From: Carnegiea gigantea
Lineage: Eukaryota > Streptophyta > Magnoliopsida > Caryophyllales > Cactaceae
Length of the DNA stretch: 64,000 bases
Reading direction: 5' to 3'
Assembly (NCBI GenBank): GCA_029747015.1
Contig: JAKOGI010000530.1
Location: 124,001-188,000, forward strand
Shown piece by piece: positions 1 through 9,832 of this stretch. The first letter of the stretch is position 1, and each line of letters starts with the position of its first letter. Position numbers and translations under genes: made by a program. The notes beneath the pieces were generated by a model. The model worked only from the letters and a program-made list of their open reading frames with translations, ran no database searches and had not been told where the DNA came from.

Positions 1-570
1 CAGTTTTACTTGGATTGGTTTGCCTTGTATGGTCCCTTCTTTCTCTTTTTCTCTCTGATTTTTTGCTGATTTTATACAATTATTCATTTTAGCTCTTGTC
101 ATTCTTCCCATGTTGTTACTTGAGTACAAGATTCCAGTTTGGCAGTCAGTCCATCAGATTTTCCCAAAATAAACCTTTTGGTTAGTTTTTGAAGGGCATA
201 GATCGGAACAGCATGTTATTAATTCTTGTAAAATGAAAATTATCCTGCCAAAATATTTTTTCGCTTCCAACTTTTATAATATTGTTTCCTTATTGAAATG
301 TCTGGCGTCTACTGAGGTTGATGTTCGTGGGACTGCATCCTGTGTAGATTGGTTGAGCGAGTAACACCTGATATCTTAGTATGCAAGAAAATACAGAGAT
401 AGTGGATGATTCATAGCATGAATGTGGACGGTCCCTAACTGTTTGAGATGATGCTGCAGTATATTCTTATGTGTCATAGTTTTGGCTTTTATGCAAGGCT
501 TCCAGCCCATCTTCTGATGTTCTTTGAGCTTTAAGACACTGTTCCATGGAATACATCTATGTACTTATCA
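1..570. other. Unassigned, probably intron or upstream part of the PAT10-like gene
   Basis: Because a coding exon of a DHHC acyltransferase begins at 892 on the + strand, this stretch is expected to be an intron or to hold upstream exons. A hydrophobic reading (Leu/Val/Trp-rich) at about 3-80 could be a transmembrane exon, but I see no clear splice donor and do not call it. Nothing else is recognisable. Confidence 0.3.
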
Positions 571-790
571 AAGTGGCGGCTTAGTGGTATAGACTCACCT
601 TTGCATCGGATATGGTAAGTTTGAATCCTACTAGGGCTATTTGGGACTCTTCCAAGCCCTTCCCATCAGTTCAAATTTCCTTTGCCCTCCCATCAGGACA
701 AATTTCCTTAGATGAGGCCCTTTATGATCGGTAGTTGGATGGCTTGGCTTACTTACAAGTTACAGCAACCCCCCCCCCCCAAAAAAAAAA
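571..790 (+). mobile_element. tRNA-derived SINE with C12A10 tail
   Basis: Positions 572-585 resemble a Pol III A box (GGCTTAGTGG core) and 612-622 a B box (AGTTTGAATCC, close to GGTTCGAATCC), with tRNA-like spacing. About 150 bp of unrelated body follow, then a tail of 12 C and 10 A (769-790). This is the layout of a plant tRNA-type SINE. I did not find a convincing target duplication. It sits just upstream of the PAT10-like exon, so it is probably intronic. Confidence 0.6.
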
Positions 791-891
791 GCGATAAGAT
801 CCATTTTCCTTTTCTCTTTTGTTTTTACTACTGAGGTTTCTGTCATTTATTGGTGCTCGGAGAATCTTATCATGGATGTGAATTTCTGCAG

Positions 892-957
892 TTACCTTGC
901 TTTGACTAATCAAACAACATATGAGCTTGTAAGACGTAGGCGCATCCCATACTTGCG
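892..957 (+). CDS. PAT10: Protein S-acyltransferase 10-like (DHHC), penultimate coding exon
   Basis: The exon follows a TTTCTGCAG acceptor and ends before GTCAGT at 958. It encodes a 21-residue piece reading ...LTNQTTYELVRRRRIPYLR, the conserved stretch right after the last transmembrane helix of plant PAT10 (the TTxE motif region of DHHC enzymes). These enzymes transfer palmitate to Cys of membrane-associated proteins, at Golgi and tonoplast in the case of PAT10. The DHHC cysteine-rich core lies upstream of the window. The exon ends in phase 2 (two bases of an Arg codon), matching the single base supplied by the next exon at 1614. Identification rests on remembered family sequence; the splice phase agreement supports it independently. 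Confidence 0.85.
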
Positions 958-1613
958 GTCAGTATACTCTTACCTTAAGCTGTGTTCATTTTCATGTTTT
1001 ATCGGCATTCTGACCTACAATATAATGGTGACTGCAATTTGTTAAGAGCTCTGCAAAACATGGATGGTCCAGTTTTGGGGGATTTTTTTTGGGGGGGGGG
1101 GGGGGGTGTAATATCTAGGATGCCTTGTGGGGCTCTTTGAACCTTATCCCAAATTGCCTGCCCTGCTACGAAGTTTGTACTCAGTACTCACTAAAGAAAT
1201 GAATGATTGCTACTTTCATGGGTGGCTTCCCAAAAAAGCGTTGGACTAGACAAATGAGGTGATCATTGTGCTCTTTTCCCAATGCAAGTGACATCAACCG
1301 GTATCTTTAAGCACAAGTATTTTAGTAAGGACATAAAACACTTTAGCATGGGCAGGGGATGGTCTGACATGTCTACGAGGTTGTGTTGACAAAAGGCAAA
1401 TTCGTGTTTGATTACATAGAACACAATGCATTGAAGATTAGCTCACATTTACTGGTGTCGGTTAATCTCTCTTTACGCTGTTTGAAATAATGCAATTGAT
1501 AATGGAACAGCTTTGCATTCCCTCCCCCCCCCCCCCCCCCCCCCCCCCCCCGGGGTATATTTGTGACTTTGTGCTCTATATTCAATGCACCCCTTACTGG
1601 AATGAATTGGCAG
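958..1613 (+). other. Intron of the PAT10-like gene with long G and C runs
   Basis: The 656-bp intron joins the two PAT10-like exons (GTCAGT donor, TTGGCAG acceptor). It holds T8G16 at 1083-1106 and a run of 28 C at 1524-1551. The open frames across the C run that read as polyproline or polyglycine are artefacts of that run. Confidence 0.75.
1524..1551. repeat. C28 homopolymer
   Basis: Twenty-eight consecutive C bases, the longest C/G run in the window, inside a PAT10-like intron about 60 bp before the acceptor. Confidence 0.95.
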
Positions 1614-1788
1614 AGGTATACCGGAACGAGTATATCCTTTCAGCAAAGGCATTGGCAGGAATCTGTACAACTTCTGTTGTGCTCCAAGCGGCATAAACAA
1701 ATTAGAAGCTTTGCCAACAGCTCATGAAATTGAAGAGAAGAGCAGACCACTCAAGTTTTCTGACGTTATATGCTGCCGCTGTTGTTAG
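1614..1788 (+). CDS. PAT10: Protein S-acyltransferase 10-like, last coding exon and stop
   Basis: The exon begins after a CAG acceptor; its first base completes the Arg codon of the previous exon. It then reads GIPERVYPFSKG..., followed by RNLYNFCC, a LEALPTAHEIEEKSRP block and a Cys-rich end (CCRCC) before TAG at 1786-1788. The order matches the cytosolic C terminus of Arabidopsis PAT10, which ends in a very similar LPTA...E..SRP...CRCC arrangement. The terminal Cys cluster is a possible acylation site of the enzyme itself (inference). No frameshift or internal stop is present, so this 3' end looks intact. The gene converges on RNE, whose stop codon is at 2447. Confidence 0.88.
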
Positions 1789-2446
1789 TTTTGATGTGGG
1801 GACGACTCAGTTTTTCAGCCTTTGCCTCGTTACTCACTTCACAACTTTGTAAAGGTCTTAGAGGTTGTCCGGCTATCATGTGATTGGCAAATGAGAATTA
1901 TCTGTACTTTCCGAAATACCTAATTGTGTACCCTTTTTGGAGGTGACCTCGAATTTTTGTGCAGACTGCAAATCTTCAATCAGAACATTATCCAGGTTTT
2001 ATTTGAGTTTGCTCATCGATCACGTGTTTAATTTACCCATAATTTTGGCTTTCATTGGTAATTAATTTGCTCATTGATTCTGGTTATATTGGTTAATTTC
2101 TCTAGATTTTCATTTGCACTGAGTCTGTCACAGATTCTTTGAGACCAGAACAAGAATCTTGATAGCCTTTTAATTGGCCAAAATTACGACTATTGTTTGG
2201 TTCATGGAAAAATTACAAGGACTTAACAACGTAGAGCACACCCTTTGCTTGTAAACGCTGCAAATCTGTGAGTATCTTCCAAACAAATGTAAAATTTGAG
2301 ATATTCCCATTCTCAGCCTCTATAACTTTGACAGAAGTCCATAGCTCTCTTGCAGTAGGAGCAATACTGGATTCTCTTTTAGCGAGGGGCAGCCTCTCTT
2401 TTCCCCCCTCCCCCTCCTTTCTTCAATCATGTTCAACGATTCCAAA
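1789..2446. other. Convergent intergenic region between PAT10-like and RNE
   Basis: About 660 bp separate the PAT10-like stop (1788, +) from the RNE stop (2447, -). It must hold both 3' untranslated regions. T/A-rich stretches at about 2020-2120 could carry polyadenylation signals in both directions, but no single signal stands out. Confidence 0.6.
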
Positions 2447-2629
2447 TCACTTTCTTGCACCTTTCAACTTTTTAACAGGGAACAACTTAGCTCTTGAGGT
2501 CAACATTGAAGTCTCCGTTTCCTGCTGTTCTGACACAGCAACATCACCTTGATCGTGCTGGTTATCAATTGCCTTCTCATATACCAATAATTTTACTTCA
2601 AATGCACCCCTGGTAAATGTCCTTTCCAC
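2447..2629 (-). CDS. RNE: RNE exon J: C terminus
   Basis: Begins after CTCCAG with VERTFTRGAFEVK, matching VARxFTRGxFEVK in other plants. It ends in a basic tail (PVKKLKGARK) and TGA at 2447-2449. The last 40 residues are poorly conserved, as is usual for the family. Confidence 0.9.
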   Translation of the reverse strand: MERTFTRGAFEVKLLVYEKAIDNQHDQGDVAVSEQQETETSMLTSRAKLFPVKKLKGARK

Positions 2630-5600
2630 CTGGAGCATACAGCATGGCAATGCATGACAACAGTCAGTTAAAAACCCAGAGCTAACTGCAGAACCCAGTA
2701 CGAGTTACCTGGAAGCCCTGTAGGCTGGAACTCTGGCAAATAGACTGAGCAGTGAACCCCATATAATGAAAATGTAAAATCTCGGTGTCAGCCAGACATA
2801 CTTTCAGAGAAAATGGAAAACCAGGATAATCCCTTGTGTTTATATATGATGTGAGATAAATCATTGAATACACTAGAATAAATTATTTCTGTTTTTATTT
2901 TTGGAATAAAACAAGATTGTCAATGAGCTCAGAGGGTACACTAGAGAGTATACATTAGGCCTAGCGTTTTATACAACCAGACCTTAACCCACACAGTACT
3001 CAAACTTGCCTCAGCAATATAAGTTAAGCTTCATCCATGAATTGCAATCCTAAGACAGAAGAAAAAAAGGAGCGGCTTGATTGAAGCTAAGGCGTCTCAG
3101 TAGCTAGATTTCGGCATCTATAACCAAAGGAAGCCTTGTCAAAGGAGAATAGCTCTCTTGCTCTAGAACAATTGTGAAAATTCATAAAAACATCAGTTAC
3201 GGGATGATGCAGTGGCATGTCAATCTCTTTTATTTCAATTATAAAGTGAACAACCTTGGAGGTTACACTCTATCTGAGCATCTGTGACAAGCATTCAAAA
3301 GCCAATAATTGTTTCACTTAGTCCTTGACAACAGTTCTAGAATCACTTCCAGATTAGGAAGGTGAATCCCTTGAATGTGCAAATTAAGCCAAGAACAAAG
3401 AGTGCATGGATGACAATACTGACAAGATTCCTGAGATAAGGTGCTTCCTCAGTACTGAGCATAATTGGCTAGTTCAGATGATATAAATTAGTGATACCTG
3501 CAGATGAATCCAAACTTTCAGAGACCTGCTCAAAGTTGCTAGTCGAGTCTTCTTTCCTGAGGTTAAGTAGTCACTCATGTAACTATCAACTCTCAGTAAA
3601 AATCGAGGCCAGGACTTGGGGTTCTTGGGGTCGGATTTCTGTTCTAATGTCGCCTGATACAAGAAAAGTGGATGAATTAACTCCAAAGTATTACAGAAGA
3701 AGTGGAAAACATAAGCGACTTCAGAAATCAGCCTTCCCTTACACTCCTACTCAATAAAGAAATACATTTGTCGAATCCACAACCCTTTGTTAAATGCTTT
3801 GCTTACTACAATATTAAGCTCAGCCATGGTCCGTCTGAAGACTAAAGACTAGTACAGAGGCCTCTCCCGAAAGACGCACATGGAACATTGTCAAACAATG
3901 GGACAGTAGCGAACACAATAACAAAATAACAATACCGACAGTAATAATCTAATAATATTGAAAAGTAATTCGACTACAGTTACTACTATTACCACCACTA
4001 TTCTTTTGGCATTACCAATTCATCCTTCTGTATTACTCACCATTTCTTTGAAAATTGTTTTCTCACTGAACATCTCCTCTGTTACTCTCTCCTATCTAAA
4101 GTAATCATATTAGCCAGGCAGATACTAGCACAGATCTTGTTGCAGAAAGATCCATGTCAAATTTTCAAAGAATCAGAAAAGGAGAATGCAATAGCAATAT
4201 CAGAAGCAGTATCCAGATGAAGACAATTCCGAAGATAATGGTTTCCAAGTAGCTATATCGGGTATGTGGACTAAAGCCCATTCTAGGAAGATCCATGTTA
4301 AACATTTCGAAAAGATAGAGGAACAGATAACAAATAGCAATATCAAAATTCGTGTTCAAATGATTTTAAAAAGTGGTAGTCCTGTTTGGAGGAGGCCCGA
4401 GAGGGGGGGGGGGGGGAGGTGATGGAGCTGAAAAGCTTTTACTTACTAGCAAACGGCAAATATCGTGCTCTATTTTTGAGAAGGAAGTCTCCAGAGCTGC
4501 AACTCTCCCAGTGCCATGACAACATGTGCATGGTTCACTTATCATAAATGTTACACTTGGCTGCACCTATTCAATATGACACCAGATTCATGTATTAAAT
4601 GGTGAATTGTTAATTAGTATCATCAGAACTCCAGGATTCATGGCCGAAATAGCACATTTCATGTAGTAGTATAGATAATAAGGCAATTCACATCCAAAAA
4701 CATACCCTCTTCCTAATAATCTCCATCAGTCCATTCTTTGACAATTCCGAGACATTGACGATTGAACGGTCCCTTGCAACAGCCTTCTTGACTTCTTCAT
4801 AAACTAATCGTTTATCCACTAGGAAGGACAGTGCCAAAGAAACAGAAAAGCATGCAACAAGAGGAGATAAGCATAATTTAGATTTTGAAATAGGCATACT
4901 TATGTGTTGTATTTCGTATGAATTAATTTGAAATTTCTGAAGAATTTCTTCTGCAGGTCACTCATGAATATCTGCGCTTAAAATTGCAGACATTGAACCA
5001 TACAGAAATAAGGATCTTCAGTGGGAGAAGGCTTCAAAACCACAATCAGATCATTTTAAAGGAAGAAAACTAAACAGTGGTCCATTAAAAGAACCACAAA
5101 AAACCGAGTGAGCAAGTTGGTAGAGTTATGCCTTACAGAAAGGCCAAGGTTCAACCAAACTAAGCATAACTCTTACTTGTGTTTTGGGTTTTTGTTTTTT
5201 TTTTTGGGGGGGGGGGGTTTTGCTAGTAGGCCTAGGTCGATCCCTCGTCTGCTAGGCTCTAACCCTTCAGTGGTAACTGAGATAGAGCGCTAGTGGAGGT
5301 TCATCCTTGCCAACGTTCAAAAATTAATAAACCCATCAAGAGGTCTTGGGTCCAATCACGAGGCAATTACCAACATGTTACAATAAAGCAATCAGAATTG
5401 AGAAGACCACAACCTATGGGCCGCATCTTTCATCCAAGATAACTTGGACTTGGGTTACCACTGTAACATTGTTGGAGCGTCAAGTGTCTCACATGGTTAT
5501 GTTGGACTCTATAATGTTTTCAAATTTTGTGCACATTTAGTAAATTAACCTATGCCCAAGTATCAAGCATCCAACTCCGGTGCTTGAGGTGAAAACTGAG

Positions 5601-8600
5601 AGTCCAAGTAATGTTGTAGTTTCAGCTGTGCGTTGTAAATCTATGGTGCAGATCAAATGCAACACACTTCTATGCTCTTTTTTTTTTTTTTTTTTTTTTT
5701 TTGGTGGGTGAAGGAGAGGGTGGAGGGAGTGGGGGTGAAGAAGCAGTGGAGAAGTTGACTTACTCTCATCCATCATGTCAATAAAATCTACTACGATAAT
5801 ACCACCAATATCCCTGAGTCGCAATTCCCTGGCAATCTAGAACAATTTAGTAGTCAGTAGCTTTTCTGAACAGCAAGACCTGTAAACATATAATCTGTCT
5901 TGTTTCCTATGATATTTGAAACAAAAGTTGAAAAGGAAAGCAAATTATTTTCGCTGGAAAGTGCCGTTCACAATGCAAGAAAGATTATCTTCTGCACCAC
6001 GACTATTGCAGAAATTTTGATTTCTGGCATCAAATTTATGTGCAAAAATGTAAGTGAAAAGTGCTGAAGACTAATCCCACAACGTCCTAAATACAGAAAG
6101 CATGATACCTGGAAACAGAAGAATTTCTAACAGTATCAAAATGTAAGTGCAACGAGGTTTTTCTGTTTCCAAAATTGAAAGTGAAAACAGTTTCAACCTT
6201 GCCCCTCATACCACTTCCAGAAACCCTGTCCAGCTAAAGCTTACACCCAATTAAATAAAGTCATTGTTCGCCTTTTCCTCATTTTGGAATTGTACAACCG
6301 CAAATGCATATAGACCTACCCAAAAAAAAGTTCACGTTCAATACGTACTTGTTTTGCTGCTGAAAGGTTGACATCAAGGATAACCTTCTCTTGTGAGGAC
6401 CCTTTACGAAACATCCCATGCCCTCCGTTCACGTCAATAGAGACCAATGCTTCAGTTTGCTCAATCACCAAATAACCTCCATTTGGCAGAGCAACCCTGT
6501 CCGCAAAAACACAAATCTTGTTTTTGCCTAATGCTTGAAGAAATGAGAAACATGTAATCTTTAACTGGTTTAGATTGAGAACAACATAATTTTCCTGAAT
6601 CACATATTACATTCAAAGAATCTGGAATTTGGAATTCTTTCTCACATACCACCTCTGATCTCTTGCTAATCCAGACTTTTCCTTTAAAAGATGCTTTTCA
6701 CCCAACGATGGGGCATTAAAAAGTCACCCCCAATGTACGACGGCAAACAATACTAAACCTTGACATAACAGACCATCAGATATTCGCCTTTTGTTGAGAA
6801 TAATACCTTTCGTTGAGAATATTGTTGATCTCTTCCTCAATGTTGAACTCGTCAAATAAGGGAATCTTTTTCCTGTATAGCTCAACCCTATCACACAGTT
6901 CTGGAGCAATATCCTGCAGATAATTGGTAACCTGGAAAGAAGAACACACATAATAAGGGAGGCACAGTCCCAAAAATATATCTGGACTCATCAGGATTAT
7001 AAGCTGTCTGAATGGCATCATAACCGAGGAATCATTAATTTCTTCCCAAACATGTCCAGTTACAAAAGTTAGCTTCTAAAAATCGGATTATGCTGTTACC
7101 AAAAGGGGGAAAAAAAGAAATATTGCAGGCTCCCTTCCCTTGAACATAGTCTCAGCAGGGCACAGATAGCTGCAAAGTCTCATTGGTTTGCTTGAGAGGT
7201 CTCTAATTTCTAGAGAGAGAATCCAGAAGTCAGAAGCCGATGGCATTTTGTAACAACGTGAGAAAACGTTTGGAAGACACAAAAACACCTCCTACAGCCA
7301 GAAAAGGCACGCAAAGGCTCATGGCCTAACATGGACCAACAGGATCATCATATATGACTTAATGCGTGTTTGTCTCCATAAGAATATCGAGATTACATAT
7401 ACAAGTTCTTGGCGTATCTGATCTGTAGGAGTGAATTCAGATGGGTGAAATCTGTCGGGTCAGACTGGATCAAATTCAGCTTCCACTGACAAACAAATAG
7501 GACCATTGACCTTTCGAATAAACAGTTGAAGCAGCATATGCAGCTGAATTAGGATCAAGTTGAAACTTTCAATGCAAATCTTTAACCAGTGCTCATACTC
7601 TAGGATAGTCCTCATCCAACCTCCCACCTGGACCCACCATTCCTCAATTCCCTACAAGGTAAAATGAAACAAGAAAAAAAAATAGCAGCCACAGCAGAAT
7701 AAAATATTTAGGGGTATGTGTGAAACCTCATGGTACGTTCTTGGGGAGTCAACTACCATTCTCTTAACCTGCAGAGATCATAGAAGACCGTGCATGAGCG
7801 ATTCACTCGTCATCATTGTGACAGCTGCTGCCTATATCCCCAATTCATGGATTCAAAATGTGGCCACTCCGCAACGAAATGGCAGTATCAGAAAGGTTTT
7901 TGAGTTGGCCGAGCCGCATTTTTGCCGCGACATGGCATGCAATGTCCGCATTACAGCGATTTTTCCGTATCGCGACCAAAACCACATTTTGAATCCTTGA
8001 ATTCCCCATGATAGCCAAAAAATTCTGGCCTCCTAGAGAAAGTACAACCATCCTTCTATGAAAGAAACAGAACAGACAGGACGAAAGTTTCTTTCAGGAG
8101 GATCAAACCTTGTCATTGAAATAATTCTGGACAACAGATAATGTTTGGCACATTGCTCGGTGCAAAATTACAGGCACAGCACCTTCAACACCTTCATCTG
8201 CAGCAAGTGAGGCAGATTTTGCATGTTTTATGATATTTCTCCAAGTAGAAAGCAAACAATTCAAATCCTTCTGCAGTTCTTCCATAGAACGACCAGCAGC
8301 ACCAGATCTCACAATCACACCAAATCCAGGAGGCTGCAAAGATTTTGCTCTGCGTTTCAAGCGTGCACGTTCTATGCCGGAAATTTTCGCTGACACTGCA
8401 ACTCTATCGCACCGAGTGATCAGGATCTATAGCAAATGGGAAGTGTCAAACACTTTCGGGGGGGGGGGAATCTGAACATCCTCATAGCTGAGAACCGATT
8501 AATATAAAAATACATTTTACAAAAGAGGCATAGGTCGAGAAAACTCTTATTCTCACCCAGAATCTGCTCGTAAGCGTTGGATATGGGGTCAATTTGGGAC

Positions 8601-9832
8601 GTTTTTTACCTAATCCCTCTTTCACCACCTGTACTATTATCCTTGTGCCTTTGCGAACTTGAGCCCACACTTGTTTAGCCATCCAACAGTTATTGGTGCC
8701 TTTGCAACCTCGAACATGAGATTGAGCCTTTGCATGGTCAACTTCTCCATTCAACTGATTGACAGAATCCCCAGCATTCGCACCAGTTCCATTATCATTG
8801 ACCACACAACTAGTGAAATTTCTCTCCGGGGTTTCCTCAACATCCATGTCGTATTCAGTTTCATGATCTTCAAAATCATCCTCTTCAAAGTCAACCTCAG
8901 TATTTTCATCAAAGAAAGCATCATTGTTGTCTAAGGATGCTAGTTCACTCTGACTAGAATCCAAATGCTTCTCAGGCATGGACGACGGGGAGCCATTTAC
9001 ATCTTTTTCCTTTGTACTGCAATTGAAAGGTGGAAATATGAATGGTTCCCTATTATGCTGAACGTGCATAAAACAGGAACTCCCTATATTAACAAATGCG
9101 CCGCCCATATTAGGAACAAATTTTGTAACCACCCCAAGATAAACACTATCACATTGCACGTCAATTTTTACTGGTTCTAATAATAACTCAACCAGATTCC
9201 CATCTTCTAATACAGCTATCCTTTGCATGGTGCAAATTGAGCAATTGATTAATATTTCAGTAGAAGCGAAATCCTGATGTGAAAGTAGATCAATCATTGT
9301 TTCAGATAACAGTTTTTCTGTTACTTCATGTTGCTGTTCCTGGATGCCCAACGGGTTTTGCCCATCTTCAGCAGACTCACTGATTGGGGAAGGATCAGCC
9401 ACCAACTCAATATCAGTTCCCAAGACATCAGGGGATGGATATATCAACCAGGGATCTTCAACAGGATCATCTCTACTAGAGACAGACCACCACCCAGAAC
9501 TTGAATCTATATTAACTTGATGGTCTACTTTCTCACTTACACTGTAAGGGTCTGCACCATATCTGAGGCACTCAGATGAGAGCCCTGACTTAGAGCGATC
9601 AATTGGATGAAATTCTGCATCATAATGGGATGACCCCTGTTGATCTAGCAACCATGGGTCATCGACTGGCTGGTACCTGTCGGTGAAGTTTGCTCCCTCA
9701 TCGGCTGCACAAACTGTGTCTTCACTTTCAAAAGAGTATCGATTCTGAACAATTAGATCTTCCAGAAAGGGCTTTGAATGAAAGGAGTCACTCTCAAAGC
9801 ATTCAACAATGTTTTCTTGATCTGTCAAACCG
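2447..9832 (-). CDS. RNE: Ribonuclease E/G-like protein, chloroplastic (ten exons; N terminus unresolved)
   Basis: Ten exons (9832-8557, 8426-8109, 7768-7727, 6931-6807, 6496-6349, 5836-5764, 4818-4706, 4566-4447, 3653-3498, 2629-2447) have GT/AG borders and matching phases and give 850 residues plus TGA. Order: acidic/linker N part, S1-type RNA-binding segment (about residues 192-265), acidic linker (about 310-340), a long conserved block, catalytic block with SIDVNGG and VVDFID (equivalent to E. coli RNase E D303, N305, D346), CTCC zinc-link, and a short basic tail. The plant family endonuclease matures chloroplast polycistronic RNA and is needed for plastid development. Arabidopsis RNE is about 1000 residues, so 150-250 N-terminal residues (transit peptide and starch-binding-like domain) must come from exons above 9.8 kb. 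No disabling change is seen in these exons. Confidence 0.9.
3498..3653 (-). CDS. RNE: RNE exon I
   Basis: A 52-codon exon, ATLEQKSDPKNPKSWPRF... to LKVWIHLQ, followed by GTATCA. It matches the ENPKSWPRFxLRVD block of plant RNE. The upstream intron (3654-4446) contains no other recognisable exon. Confidence 0.9.
4447..4566 (-). CDS. RNE: RNE exon H: zinc-link
   Basis: A 40-codon exon reading VQPSVTFMISEPCTCCHGTG and on to CRLL before a consensus GTAAGT. The C-T-C-C gives the CxxC spacing of the RNase E zinc-link that joins subunits of the catalytic tetramer. A G14 run (4403-4416) begins the downstream intron. Confidence 0.92.
4706..4818 (-). CDS. RNE: RNE exon G
   Basis: A 113-bp exon that starts two bases into a codon and encodes DKRLVYEEVKKAVARDRS... 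up to MEIIRKR before GTATGT. This is the conserved RLVYEEVKKAVxRDR block of plant and cyanobacterial RNase E/G proteins. Confidence 0.9.
5106..5300 (+). mobile_element. Possible SINE-like insertion in an RNE intron
   Basis: An A-box-like stretch (TGAGCAAGTTGG, about 5109) and a B-box-like stretch (GGTTCAACC, about 5149) are followed by T11G12 at 5195-5217 and more than 80 bp of non-coding sequence. It lies on the strand opposite to RNE in the 945-bp intron between exons F and G. The match to Pol III promoters is weaker than for the 571-790 element. Confidence 0.35.
5764..5836 (-). CDS. RNE: RNE exon F: second catalytic motif
   Basis: A 73-bp exon reading IARELRLRDIGGIIVVDFID and MMDE plus one base. 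The Asp of VVDFID corresponds to E. coli D346. The donor is GTAAGT. A run of about 25 T lies in the following intron at 5678-5702. Confidence 0.92.
6349..6496 (-). CDS. RNE: RNE exon E: first catalytic motif
   Basis: Encodes VALPNGGYLVIEQTEALVSI followed by DVNGGHG and ends NLSAAKQ before GTACGT. The Asp and Asn of SIDVNGG correspond to E. coli RNase E D303 and N305, which bind the catalytic magnesium. Both are present. Confidence 0.92.
6807..6931 (-). CDS. RNE: RNE exon D
   Basis: Encodes VTNYLQDIAPELCDRVELY... through INNILNE, ending two bases into an Arg codon before GTATTA. This is the conserved helix-rich segment before the catalytic block. The 795-bp intron upstream (6932-7726) shows no further exon. 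Confidence 0.9.
7727..7768 (-). CDS. RNE: RNE exon C: 14-codon micro-exon
   Basis: Only 42 bp, between a CCTGCAG-type acceptor and GTTTCA, encoding VKRMVVDSPRTYHE. The same peptide is present at this point in other plant RNE proteins, and phase 0 at both ends fits the neighbours. It is too short for ordinary ORF calling. Confidence 0.88.
8109..8426 (-). CDS. RNE: RNE exon B: RNase E core start
   Basis: A 106-codon exon in phase 0 at both ends. It reads ITRCDRVAVSAKISGIER... and ends in YFNDK before GTTTGA. It corresponds to the RNase E segment that precedes the DNase I-like catalytic subdomain. The intron just upstream (8427-8556) carries G11 at 8458-8468. Confidence 0.9.
8557..9832 (-). CDS. 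RNE: RNE exon A: linker and S1 domain
   Basis: This 1276-bp exon opens after a TTCCAG acceptor, one base into a codon, and closes at ...RFW before GTGAGA. It begins with an acid-rich segment containing two DPWL repeats (the second as EDPWL), a feature also present in Arabidopsis RNE (EEPWL). The S1-type block follows (ICTMQRIAVLEDG, then FVPNMGGAFVNIG and NREPFIFPPF), then a strongly acidic stretch with many Asp/Glu, then VRKGTRIIVQVVKEGLG. The initiator is not in this exon: the frame is open through the acceptor. Confidence 0.9.

Noticed and set aside
1473..1700. Open frames on both strands with polyproline/polyglycine
   Set aside because: Produced by the C28 run; the real coding content at 1614 onward is in another frame and matches PAT10.
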